Below are positions 16,086-24,016 of a stretch of DNA of 41,704 nucleotides, piece by piece. The DNA is from CAWHPS01 sp963831235. Its GTDB lineage: Bacteria > Fibrobacterota > OXYB2-FULL-49-7 > JAEUSG01. Below the pieces are notes generated by a model. It had not been told where the DNA came from. It saw only the letters and a program-made list of their open reading frames with translations, and made no database searches. Location: NCBI GenBank assembly GCA_963831235.1, contig CAWHPS010000025.1, forward strand, positions 1 to 41,704, in the 5' to 3' direction. Numbering within the stretch: the stretch's first letter is position 1; every line of letters begins with the position of its first letter. A program made the position numbers and the translations under genes.

Positions 16086-16936
16086 ATGGAAATGCCATGA
16101 ATTCACTTCTTGAACAATTGGACAAGCTGCCGCCCATGCCTGCAGTGGCCCTCAAGGTGCTTGCGATTGTCAGGAAACCTGAAACCACGGTCAAGGATAT
16201 AATGGAGGTGATCAGGCTTGATGAAATGCTCACCATGCGCGTGCTTAAGATGGCAAACTCGGCCTATTATAACCGTAACAGCATGAGGATTGCGACACTG
16301 GAAGAGGCGCTTACGCGGCTTGGCAATAATGCTCTTGTCAACCTGGTGCTTGCGGACAGCTGCCAGCCTTACTTCGGCAATGCCGGTGAAGGATATGACC
16401 TTCGACGGGGAGAGCTCTGGCGTCATTCAGTCGCATGCGCTCTCCTGTCACAGCGCCTTGCGGACAAGAGCGGACTTCCACACCGTGAGCAGCTTTTCAC
16501 GGCATGCATTCTACACGACATCGGCAAAACACTCCTTGATTCTTATGTCAAGGAACGCCGCGATGATTTGCGCAAGGCTGCATCTTCGGGCGTAACTTCA
16601 TTCACAAAAGCCGAGATGGAAGTTTTTGGAATGAGCCATGCGGAATTGGGGGCAAGGGTACTGGAAAAATGGGAATTCCCGCTTGAAATAGTAAGTGCTG
16701 TCCGTTATCATCACGAGCCTGATAGGGCGGTAAATGTGAGGCGAATGGCATTTCATGTATATATGAGTGACCTGTTATGTCTTATGGTAGGGATTGGCCT
16801 TGGGCTGGACGGCCTGAATTACGAATCCCAGGCCGAGGCTTTCAGTCAATTCAATTTTTCAGAAGCTGAGTTACAGCGTCTTCTGGCAGGGCTGTTGGAA
16901 GAACTGGAAAAAGCAGAGGAGTTTTTACGCGTCTGA
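16082..16936 (+). CDS. HDOD domain protein
   Basis: This 284-residue protein starts LDKLPPMPAVALKVLAIV, the usual HDOD opening, and keeps an HD-like dyad in ACILHDIGKTLLD and later YHHEPDRA. HDOD proteins are non-catalytic or poorly characterised relatives of HD phosphohydrolases, often placed with chemotaxis and receiver genes. Their function here is unknown. It overlaps cheD by 4 nt and is followed by cheY after 24 nt. A second in-frame ATG at 16097 is an alternative start. Cluster 2 holds a related gene in the same place relative to cheY and cheX. Confidence 0.88.
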   Translation: MNGNAMNSLLEQLDKLPPMPAVALKVLAIVRKPETTVKDIMEVIRLDEMLTMRVLKMANSAYYNRNSMRIATLEEALTRLGNNALVNLVLADSCQPYFGNAGEGYDLRRGELWRHSVACALLSQRLADKSGLPHREQLFTACILHDIGKTLLDSYVKERRDDLRKAASSGVTSFTKAEMEVFGMSHAELGARVLEKWEFPLEIVSAVRYHHEPDRAVNVRRMAFHVYMSDLLCLMVGIGLGLDGLNYESQAEAFSQFNFSEAELQRLLAGLLEELEKAEEFLRV

Positions 16937-16960
16937 AGATAACTGAAAAAGGAGTGTCTT

Positions 16961-17344
16961 ATGGGAATTGTATTCCTGATTGTGGATGATTCCGTCAATA
17001 TACGTGCCTTTGTCAGGAAAACTCTTTCCATGACAGGGCTTGCCATTGATGCGATTCTTGAAGCAGGGGATGGCCTTGAGGGACTTGCCGTACTTGCAGG
17101 AAGCAAGGTGGACGTTGTCCTGACCGACATCAACATGCCCAATATGGATGGACTTGAAATGATCCGCAATATTCGATCTGATGAAAAATATAATGATATC
17201 AAAATTGTTATCATCTCCACTGAAGGGAGCAGGGAAAAAATACTTGCAGCAGTTAAAATCGGTGTTACCGGTTATCTTAAAAAGCCCTTTGGACCTGAAA
17301 GCGTACTGGAAGTAATCAGCGAGGCGGTGACCAATGGAAAATAA
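16961..17344 (+). CDS. cheY: CheY-type response regulator
   Basis: This 127-residue receiver has an acidic pair in LIVDDSVN, an acceptor Asp in VLTDINMPNMDG, a Thr/Ser in IISTEGS and a Lys-Pro pair in YLKKPFGP. It is the best candidate for the main output of CheA in cluster 1. The ATG follows AAAAAGGAG. It overlaps the start of the adjacent cheX-like gene by 11 nt, coupling the regulator to its likely phosphatase. Confidence 0.93.
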   Translation: MGIVFLIVDDSVNIRAFVRKTLSMTGLAIDAILEAGDGLEGLAVLAGSKVDVVLTDINMPNMDGLEMIRNIRSDEKYNDIKIVIISTEGSREKILAAVKIGVTGYLKKPFGPESVLEVISEAVTNGK

Positions 17345-17845
17345 TAATATCATCACACTGCTTGCTGAAACCTGCGCTGAAGTCCTTGAAAAAATGATGT
17401 TCCTTGATGTGCAGTCGCGGCCTTCATATAATTCCAAGTGTTTTGTGGTTGAAAAGTCAACCTTCTCGGCAGCATAACTTTTTCCGGAGAATATTCAGGT
17501 TTGCTTCTTGTTAATTGTTCAACGGGGCTGGCCCGGACGGCAACCATAAATTTTCTTGGTGTGGAACCAGGTGAAGTCACGGAACTTCAGATAAAGGATA
17601 CTGTAAAGGAGATGGCCAATATGATTTGCGGAGGTTTCTTCAGCCGGATGGACTCAGAGCGATGCTTGACAAAGCTCTCTATACCAGAGTACGGGGTCTT
17701 TAATGGAAAGGCCTTTCCGTCGTTTCCTTCAGAAGATGTATTGATTTTACCATTTTCATGCGGCATGATGGCTCCGGAAACCGAAGAGGATGAGGTTTTT
17801 TTACTGGAGGTGGCTATTGATTCGACCTCAAGACAAACGGTTTAA
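17334..17845 (+). pseudogene. CheX-type CheY phosphatase, frameshifted
   Basis: The ATG at 17334 starts MENNNIITLLAETCAEVLEK and stops after 47 residues (FSAA*, near 17478). The reading continues in another frame as SITFSGEYSGLLLVN and onward to 17845. One missing G near 17472 would restore about 170 residues. The second half has the CheC/CheX phosphatase motif ExxN in VKEMANMICGG. The intact relative at 38530 in cluster 2 has the same layout. This could be a true lesion or a sequence error. If real, cluster 1 lacks its own phosphatase. Confidence 0.8.
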
Positions 17846-17852
17846 TTAATAA

Positions 17853-18125
17853 GGGGCATTGTACTTTTTCATGGGTATATACAATATGTTGGATAAAAAG
17901 AATTTTTATCAAATTACTAAACCCATCCCTGCCCTTCCCTTTTTCTTGAGGGAAAAAGGGAAGGGTTCTGAAAAATGCAAAAAGGTTTTTTGTGTTTTAA
18001 TCTTGACTCCCCCTTCCATTTTTCCTTTAAGAAAAAGGGAAGGGGGTCGGGGGGATGGGTTTCCCATGTGTTAAGGTTGTTAAATACAATGGGTTGTGTG
18101 TACCCACTAAAACACGCGATGCGCC
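17853..18125 (-). repeat. Nested inverted-repeat element, family B, right copy
   Basis: This is the inverted counterpart of 1149-1366. Arms AAACCCATCCC and GGGATGGGTTT enclose two hairpins: 17932-17966 region (perfect 14-bp arms, loop TTGAGG) and 18009-18047 region (16-bp arms with one mismatch, loop CTTTAA). A further outer pair, ACTTTTTCATGGGTA at the left and TACCCACTAAAAC at the right, adds a third layer. Confidence 0.85.
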
Positions 18126-18280
18126 ATTAATAAAATGTATAGTAATACCTGTAAGATTACTTTAACTTATCAATAATTTCATATCTTTTGCCTTTATTTA
18201 TCTTTATTGATTCGTGTAATGGTTGAAATTATATTTAACTACAAGGTTTACATAGAATCAACCTTATATAAAGCTGATAA

Positions 18281-19057
18281 GTGGATAAAATATCAGGCAT
18301 AAGTACATTAGTAAGATGGTGTGAAGCCATTTTTCCCCAAGACACCCTCATTTCAAGCGGTTTTATAAAGCACCTTCAGCCCGAAGGATTAAAGGCTGCA
18401 TACAGGGAAAAGGCAAAAGAGAACCACCCTGACAAAGCCAAGCGTACCGGAATCGACGAATCTGTTTTAACCGAACGTTTCCGCAACATTACCGAAGCTT
18501 ATGAATCGCTTTTGCCTTTTGTAAGTGGCCAGAAAAGTGTTGATGCGCTTTTGTCAGGGCCATTAGCAGGAAAAGAAAATAAGGCAAAAAGGCATGCGAC
18601 TAAAAAAGCACCTGAAGGGCCTGCACCCGGAAATGGTTTCTCAGGGTTTGATTTTTATCATGAAGGTAATGTGCCTTGCTGCAAACTCAGGTTCGGCCAA
18701 TATTTGTATTACAAAAAAGTTGTGTCCTGGCGGCAATGCATGCAGTCGCTTTTATGGCAGCGAAAAGAGCGTCCTCTTATAGGGCAGCTGGCAATTGAGT
18801 GGAATTATTTAAAGGCACAGGATGTAATTTCCGTGCTCTCTCTTGCCAAACCAGGAGAGAGTTTTGGGGAGACCGCGCTGCGTATTCGTTTGCTAAGCCA
18901 GTACCAGATACTTGCCCTGCTTGGCAGGCAGGTTGGTTTCAAGGCCAGGGTAGGGGATTTTTTCATCATGAGCGGCCTTATAAGCGAAGCCGACTTACAA
19001 GTTCACCTGCGTGAATTTTATTTTCATAATCTGAAATATTCTCGTTCAAGAAATTAA
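18281..19057 (+). CDS. J-domain protein with four copies of a GspE-N-like module
   Basis: The 258-residue protein has a divergent J domain (about residues 10-82) with the HPD motif at 49-51, so it should stimulate an Hsp70. After a Lys/Ala/Pro-rich linker it carries four related segments at about 137-160, 166-189, 194-217 and 223-246. Each has the pattern aromatic/hydrophobic-Gly, a short strand, a turn, then a helix (for example RVGDFFIMSGLISEADLQVHL). These resemble the KLGEILI modules of the upstream CheA. The start is GTG with no clear ribosome site. The radical SAM gene begins 10 nt downstream, so the two are probably co-transcribed. A J domain beside a peptide-modifying enzyme might act as a substrate chaperone, which is speculation. 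Confidence 0.75.
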   Translation: MDKISGISTLVRWCEAIFPQDTLISSGFIKHLQPEGLKAAYREKAKENHPDKAKRTGIDESVLTERFRNITEAYESLLPFVSGQKSVDALLSGPLAGKENKAKRHATKKAPEGPAPGNGFSGFDFYHEGNVPCCKLRFGQYLYYKKVVSWRQCMQSLLWQRKERPLIGQLAIEWNYLKAQDVISVLSLAKPGESFGETALRIRLLSQYQILALLGRQVGFKARVGDFFIMSGLISEADLQVHLREFYFHNLKYSRSRN

Positions 19058-19067
19058 GGGGGCGCAA

Positions 19068-20093
19068 GTGATCCCCCTTTCCGCACAGATAAACAGGCTT
19101 GCATCTGAAAAGAATATTCCCCAAAGCGTTCTCATTGAACTTACCCATGACTGTAATCTGCAATGCTACTATTGCTATGTAAATAAAGATATCAATCGTC
19201 GTTACTTGCGCGCAGAAGAATGGAAGCGTGTCCTGAGTGAGCTTTCAGAGGCAGGGTGCCTTAATGTGACCTTTTCCGGTGGGGAACTTTTTTTAAACAG
19301 GGATGTTTTTGAAATCTTATCAGAAGCCCGAAGGCTTGCCTTTGCAATCAGTGTGATCTCCAATGGAACTTTTATAAATGCAAAAGCAGCAGAGCGCCTT
19401 GCGGACATTGGCTTGCTTGATATCGGGCTTAGTTTTCATGCTGCTGAAAATAAATTTCACGACATCTTATGCGGTTTAAAAGGAAGTTTTAAGAAAACAT
19501 TAAGAGCCTTAAGACAACTTAAATCATTGGGTGTAAATGTTGCTATAAAGCATACTGTATCAAAAGCCAATTTCGGACAATTCAAGCCACTGTCAACCTT
19601 AGCCAAAAGTGAAGGTGTGCTGTTTGAATGCGATTCAATAGTTGTTCCGCATGACAATTATAAAATATCACCTCACGCGTTGAACTCAGATGAGCACAAA
19701 AAGTTTCTACTTTTCATGAAAGCAAAACCAGCCCCTCTCATTTGTGATGGAAATCCGGATGCAAATCTTCATTGTGATGCGGGCAGGAGCGTTGCCGGGG
19801 TTTCTCCATTCGGGGATGTGTATCCTTGTATTCAATTACCCATAGTCTTGGGAAATATAAGGCGCAAATCTTTTAAACAAATCTGGCTTGGGAAAAGAGC
19901 CAAAGTTTTCAGGTCAGAGGAGAAGAAGCTGAACAAAGAGTGCCTTTCATGCAATCTTAAAAAGTATTGCGGCCGGTGTCCTGGAATAGCTTTTCTTGAA
20001 ACAGGAAGATGGCACGGAAAAGCCCCGAGTATATGCAAAAGAACCTATGCCATTAAATCATTGCATCAACTTTTAAAAAAAAATAATCTATAA
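19068..20093 (+). CDS. Radical SAM/SPASM peptide-modifying enzyme
   Basis: This 341-residue enzyme has the radical SAM cluster motif at Cys29, Cys33 and Cys36 (CNLQCYYC) and the glycine-rich SAM loop FSGGELFLN. The C-terminal SPASM domain contains CDAGRS, GDVYPC, then CLSCNLKKYCGRCPG and a final Cys in PSICKR, which would hold auxiliary iron-sulfur clusters. Such enzymes usually install crosslinks or other changes on ribosomal peptides. The GTG at 19068 follows AAGGGGG. A short Cys-bearing peptide gene begins 64 nt downstream and is the likely substrate. No PqqD-like recognition domain is visible at the N-terminus. Confidence 0.9.
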   Translation: MIPLSAQINRLASEKNIPQSVLIELTHDCNLQCYYCYVNKDINRRYLRAEEWKRVLSELSEAGCLNVTFSGGELFLNRDVFEILSEARRLAFAISVISNGTFINAKAAERLADIGLLDIGLSFHAAENKFHDILCGLKGSFKKTLRALRQLKSLGVNVAIKHTVSKANFGQFKPLSTLAKSEGVLFECDSIVVPHDNYKISPHALNSDEHKKFLLFMKAKPAPLICDGNPDANLHCDAGRSVAGVSPFGDVYPCIQLPIVLGNIRRKSFKQIWLGKRAKVFRSEEKKLNKECLSCNLKKYCGRCPGIAFLETGRWHGKAPSICKRTYAIKSLHQLLKKNNL

Positions 20094-20157
20094 TATTGAA
20101 ATATTTGAGGTTTTGGATTATATTAAGTTCATTCTAATTTGAAATGAGGTTGGTTTA

Positions 20158-20319
20158 ATGGCTTTAAATGATAAAGATAAAAACCCAAAAGAAATCGAAT
20201 ACGAAACGCCTGATTTTGAATCCGAAACAATTTTTGAAACAAGGGCGCTTGCCTGCGGTAAATGCCATTCAGGACCGCACAAACAAAATGCGTGTATGCG
20301 GCTTCCATCCGTATCTTGA
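20158..20319 (+). CDS. Putative RiPP precursor peptide
   Basis: This 53-residue reading frame begins with an acidic, Lys/Glu-rich leader-like part (MALNDKDKNPKEIEYETP) and contains IFETRALACGKC, then HSGPHKQNACMRLPSVS. It has three Cys (two as CGKC, one as NACM) confined to the last 22 residues. GAGG lies about 10 nt before the ATG. A leader followed by a Cys- and Gly-bearing core directly behind a radical SAM/SPASM gene is the classical layout of a modified-peptide locus. The IFExxALACGK signature is one I associate, from memory, with small proteins beside SPASM enzymes. Alternatives are a small zinc-binding protein or a chance frame. Confidence 0.65.
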   Translation: MALNDKDKNPKEIEYETPDFESETIFETRALACGKCHSGPHKQNACMRLPSVS

Positions 20320-20374
20320 TAAATAAAAAAGACAAATCAGATTGCTGTGCATTTATACCAATAAGTGGCTGGTT

Positions 20375-20522
20375 GTAACTGTTTAGGTATCTTGCCGGTC
20401 CCCGAGCGATGCACCGAACTTGTCGAGGTGTGCCAGCCGGGTGCCTCGATACATCCGCCTACGGCGGACACTCGGCAACCGGCTGGTGTATCGAGTGGCC
20501 GGGAAGGTGCCTGAACAGTTAC
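20375..20522. repeat. Nested inverted-repeat element, family D
   Basis: Outer arms (from GTAACTGTTTAGG at 20375 and CCTGAACAGTTAC ending 20522) pair imperfectly over about 23 bp. Inside are CCAGCCGGGTGCC pairing with GGCAACCGGCTGG, and a central hairpin TCCGCC-TAC-GGCGGA at 20454-20468. It separates the peptide gene from the B12 radical SAM gene. I see nothing else in 20320-20758. Confidence 0.75.
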
Positions 20523-20758
20523 CCATGAACAATGATTTCAGTTGCTGTCAAGTTATGTTATAGAGCACTTCTTTGTATTACGAAAGCAAAAATTGCACCA
20601 GATATGTATATGGCATTCTTGTTGCTAATTATCATGCATGATTAAAATCAGCCAAATAAATTTAAAAACAATAATCCTATTATTAATAATGAAACTGATT
20701 AGTCAAAATAATTCGCAGAATCGTAAACACAGATTAATATTGGTAATGGTAAGGCAAA

Positions 20759-22153
20759 ATGAGTGCTAATAAAATTGTCTTTGTAGAGCCTACAGGATCC
20801 CATACAAATGTTTTCACTAAATATATGTCCATGCCGCTTTTGGGGCCTGTTTATCTTGCCACAATAGCTAGGCAGGCAGGGTTCGATGTGTCGATATTAA
20901 ACGAAAACATCCTTGACAGAAAAATCAAATCAGCTGAACTTAAATCCACAGATATACTTTGTCTAAGCTGTATTACTCCGACAATAGTGCGTGGAATGCA
21001 GATTGCGAAAGAATACAAATCTCTTCGTGAGGCAAGCGGTCTCGATTCTCGTGTAATAATCGGTGGGATTCATGCAAGCATGCTCCCAAAAGATGTGATT
21101 CACAATGTTGATCAAATTGTTGTGGGCGAAGCTGAAAACGTTATTGTAGATGTTCTTTCAGGTAAAAAGATTGATAAAATTGTTCAAGGCGAACGTCTTG
21201 AAAACCTGAATGATTTACCTTACCCTGACTTTTCTCTTATCAGGGATTGGGAAAAAATATCAGTTTGGCCTGTAATGACCTCGCGTGGATGCGTTTTTAA
21301 GTGCAATTTCTGTTCGGTCACTGAAATGTTCGGCAGAAATTATCGTACCCGAAGCATAGAAAATGTGATTGGCGAAATCATGCGTTATAAGGATAAAAAG
21401 ATCTTCTTTGCAGACGACCATTTTGTTGTTAACCCCGCAAGAACGGAAAAGATGCTTGATGCCATGATCTCAGCCGGGTTTTCAAGGCCATGGTCAACGC
21501 AGCTTAGAACAGAGGTAAGCCGGAAACCATCATTGGTAAGAAAACTGCAACAAGCAGGGTGCCATACTGTTTTCATTGGATTTGAATCAATCAATCCGGA
21601 TAGTCTTAAGGAAATGAAAAAGGGACAGACCGTTGAAGATATAAAAAGGGCCATAAGCGTATTTCAGGAAAACGGCATAATGGTGCATGGCATGTTCATG
21701 CTTGGAAACGATTCTGATACAAAAAAAAGCTTTAAAGAGACATCAAAATTTTGCAGGACAAGTGGGCTTTCATCAGTCCAATACACGATTCTCACCCCTC
21801 TTCCAGGAACATTGCTTTTTAATGAAATGGAAGCTGAAAAAAGACTTCTGCACAAGGATTGGGAATTCTATGATACAATGCACACGGTATTCAAGCCGAA
21901 AAACTTTACTCCCGGTGAATTGCAAAAAGGCATGATTTTCTGCTTTAGGAATTTTTATTCTTTCTCAAATTCAGGCAGGGATGCGATCCGCACAATTATA
22001 AAGACAACCGCTGCATTGATTCGAAAAATATATTCTAAAACCCGCTTCCCATCTTGGGACCCTGTTTATTGGAAATTCTTTGGGAAAATTATTGTTCTAA
22101 GATGGATAAAATTCAACAGGCCTTATATGGCTTATCTTAATAAAAACTATTAA
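20759..22153 (+). CDS. B12-binding-type radical SAM enzyme
   Basis: This 464-residue protein starts with a cobalamin-binding-type Rossmann domain (about residues 5-145; MPLLGPVYLATIARQAGFDV, IIGGIHASMLP, VGEAENV). The radical SAM domain follows, with Cys178, Cys182 and Cys185 (CVFKCNFC) and FADDHFVVNPARTEKM. A C-terminal helical region runs from about 380. Family members perform methylations or carbon rearrangements on lipids, antibiotics and peptides, so the substrate cannot be read from the sequence. Placement after a precursor and a SPASM enzyme suggests a second modification step, but a repeat element and 439 nt separate them, so it may be independent. Confidence 0.85.
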   Translation: MSANKIVFVEPTGSHTNVFTKYMSMPLLGPVYLATIARQAGFDVSILNENILDRKIKSAELKSTDILCLSCITPTIVRGMQIAKEYKSLREASGLDSRVIIGGIHASMLPKDVIHNVDQIVVGEAENVIVDVLSGKKIDKIVQGERLENLNDLPYPDFSLIRDWEKISVWPVMTSRGCVFKCNFCSVTEMFGRNYRTRSIENVIGEIMRYKDKKIFFADDHFVVNPARTEKMLDAMISAGFSRPWSTQLRTEVSRKPSLVRKLQQAGCHTVFIGFESINPDSLKEMKKGQTVEDIKRAISVFQENGIMVHGMFMLGNDSDTKKSFKETSKFCRTSGLSSVQYTILTPLPGTLLFNEMEAEKRLLHKDWEFYDTMHTVFKPKNFTPGELQKGMIFCFRNFYSFSNSGRDAIRTIIKTTAALIRKIYSKTRFPSWDPVYWKFFGKIIVLRWIKFNRPYMAYLNKNY

Positions 22154-22220
22154 CGTGGGTTTACCTCCTGTTTTGCACTGAATACAGTGGGCATAAAGCT
22201 GTTTATAAAAACAGGCAAAA

Positions 22221-22553
22221 TCAGTGACGGATAAGTGAATCCAATTGCCTCCTGTTATATGTCCCAAGATATTCCTGCTTTCCTTTTTTAGCCGACGCGG
22301 CAGGATTTATCTCGTGAAGGATCTTTTCTGTTTCGAGTGTTTGTTTATTAAGGCCTTTAATTGTTTTAAAGGAAAAATATGTGTCTTTTGAGAAATTGGC
22401 GGTTGAATCCACGGCTTTTTTAAGGGACAAGTATTTTTTAGCAGCTGCTTTTGAATAGGTCTTGTAAGAAGCCCTTATTTCCTTATTGTAGAAGCCGATA
22501 AAAATTGCAATTATTGTCCCGAAAAAGATTTTCTTTTTTGTGATGGAAATCAT
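22221..22553 (-). CDS. Small membrane-anchored hypothetical protein
   Basis: This 110-residue protein has one hydrophobic segment near the N-terminus (FFGTIIAIFIGFY, about residues 10-22) followed by a Lys/Ser/Ala-rich, mostly helical region (about 30-100) and a basic tail. It looks like a single-pass or secreted basic protein. I do not recognise a family. AGAGAG lies about 7 nt before the ATG. It converges on the B12 radical SAM gene and stands alone on its strand. Confidence 0.5.
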   Translation of the reverse strand: MISITKKKIFFGTIIAIFIGFYNKEIRASYKTYSKAAAKKYLSLKKAVDSTANFSKDTYFSFKTIKGLNKQTLETEKILHEINPAASAKKGKQEYLGTYNRRQLDSLIRH

Positions 22554-22677
22554 TTTATTCTCTCTGTCATTCGATTAGAAAAAATAATGTTTTAATACTC
22601 GGACTTCCAGTTTTAGCATAAGTTAATTCCCATGTACTCAAGGCCTTCATGGAGGGTATGTTGTCGGACACCGCATG

Positions 22678-23131
22678 GTTGGAAGCAAATTCAGAAAGAA
22701 AATCAAAGAGTTGAATCTGTGGGTCAAGCAGTTCCAAAAACAATCTTTCGCTGAAAGAGCTTTGGCAATCGCTGACGGCTAAGTTACGAGGGCACTATCA
22801 ATACTATGGTATTAGTGGAAACTATCGGGGTCTTACCCGATATTACTGCTGTGCCTTGAAAATAGCGTTCAAATGGCTAAATCGTCGGAGTCAGCGCAAG
22901 TCATTCGAGTGGGAACAGTTTAACACATATCTGTTAAGATATGCACTGCCCAAACCGCATATAACGCATTGGCTGTATGAATCATTAATCCGTAATGGAT
23001 TCCAGGCCACTGGAAAGTTCCAAAGGGCAAACGCTGGATTGTTGTCTATTGACCTATATACTCTCGCTGTCCAGCAACGTCATTGCGATCAAACCTGCCA
23101 GTATTCCTATGGTCAATATATAATAGTATGA
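22678..23131 (+). pseudogene. Group II intron reverse transcriptase/maturase, C-terminal relic
   Basis: From 22678 the sequence reads KFRKKIKELNLWVKQFQ, shifts frame near 22738, and continues LSLKELWQSLTAKLRGHYQYYG and WLNRRSQRKSFEWEQFN to about LPKPHITHWLYES. This is the thumb/maturase X end of group II intron-encoded proteins. The reverse transcriptase core is missing upstream and the sequence after about 22990 does not look like the family. It is a truncated, frameshifted remnant. The tail runs up to the convergent anti-sigma gene. Confidence 0.8.
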
Positions 23132-23141
23132 AGGCATGGTT

Positions 23142-23468
23142 TTAATCGGTCCGAGGGACCGTCGCTGAGAAATGCAACGCCTGCATGACAGTATGGGATG
23201 ACATCAGGCCCATAAAAAAGCCGGAAAGTTTGCTTTCGGCAGTCTGATAGGTGGCCGCGAACGATTCCAGTACCCCGGATGAAAATATTTTGAAAAGTAC
23301 GATGCCGATGATCGCTGATGCGAGGATAATGCTTTTCCGCAGCCATTCGGGCACTGCTTCCCGGGAAATAGCCTGCACGACCTTCTGCGAAAACCCGTTG
23401 TCCGGGATGTCCTGCTCCCCTTGATGCATGAATTCCTGCAGCATGCGGTCGAGTTCCTGGTCTGTCAT
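23142..23468 (-). CDS. Putative membrane anti-sigma factor
   Basis: This 108-residue protein has a short acidic N-terminal cytoplasmic part (MTDQELDRMLQEFMHQGEQD), one clear transmembrane helix (about residues 46-62, SIILASAIIGIVLFKIF) and a short C-terminal part. Its start overlaps the sigma factor stop by 4 nt. Size, topology and operon position fit an anti-sigma factor that holds the ECF sigma at the membrane. No zinc-binding HxxxCxxC motif is visible, so it belongs outside the ZAS group or is unrelated. The function is inferred from context. Confidence 0.65.
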   Translation of the reverse strand: MTDQELDRMLQEFMHQGEQDIPDNGFSQKVVQAISREAVPEWLRKSIILASAIIGIVLFKIFSSGVLESFAATYQTAESKLSGFFMGLMSSHTVMQALHFSATVPRTD

Positions 23469-24016
23469 ACAACCCCCTTTGCTTCGAGAACAAGCATTTT
23501 CTTTTTGATCTTTTCTTTCGCGCGTAAAATGAGCGTCTTTACCGTGCCCAGCGGGCAGTCAAGGGCCTTCGCGATCTCACCGTGCGCCAGGCCTTTCATG
23601 TATGACAGGGTCAGGGCAGCCCGTTCGTCAGCGCCTAATTGACCCATTGCACGTTCAAGGTCAACCATCCCTATGCCCGCGTCAGAGCGCTCCGGCGCGG
23701 GAACATGCTCAGCATTCTCAAGCGGCTCTATGCGGTGATGCCGGCGCGTGCGTGCATCGCTGATAAAGACATTGTACGCTATCCTGTACAGCCAGGAGGA
23801 AAAGGCCGCGCCGCCCATGAACCCCTTCAAAGCGTGAAAGGCCCGGATAAAGGTCTCCTGGGCCAGATCATCCGCCAGATCATTGTCCCCTGCGGTCAGC
23901 CTCCGCAGGAGCTGCCTGATGCCCGACTGATACCGCAACACAAGCTTTCCAAATGCATTCCGGTCATTTGAAATAACGACCAGGCTGATGAGATCAGCAT
24001 CCGGTTCGTGCATCAC
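23465..24016 (-). CDS. ECF-family RNA polymerase sigma factor
   Basis: The 183-residue protein has sigma region 2 (FGKLVLRYQSGIRQLLRRL, DLAQETFIRAFHAL, FSSWLYRIAYNVFISDARTR) and region 4 (LTLSYMKGLAHGEIAKALDC, GTVKTLILRAKEKI), joined by a linker rich in Glu, Pro and Ala. It has no region 1 or 3, as in ECF factors. It overlaps by 4 nt the preceding membrane protein gene and the following anti-sigma gene, so the three form one tightly coupled operon. The target promoters are unknown. Confidence 0.93.
   Translation of the reverse strand: MMHEPDADLISLVVISNDRNAFGKLVLRYQSGIRQLLRRLTAGDNDLADDLAQETFIRAFHALKGFMGGAAFSSWLYRIAYNVFISDARTRRHHRIEPLENAEHVPAPERSDAGIGMVDLERAMGQLGADERAALTLSYMKGLAHGEIAKALDCPLGTVKTLILRAKEKIKKKMLVLEAKGVV

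Noticed and set aside
1149..18125. Cluster 1 as a composite transposon bounded by family B
   Set aside because: The bounding repeats encode no transposase and no target duplication was found outside them.
20403..20500. Family D repeat as an integron attC site
   Set aside because: There is no integrase or cassette array, and the nested arms fit the general inverted-repeat plan better.
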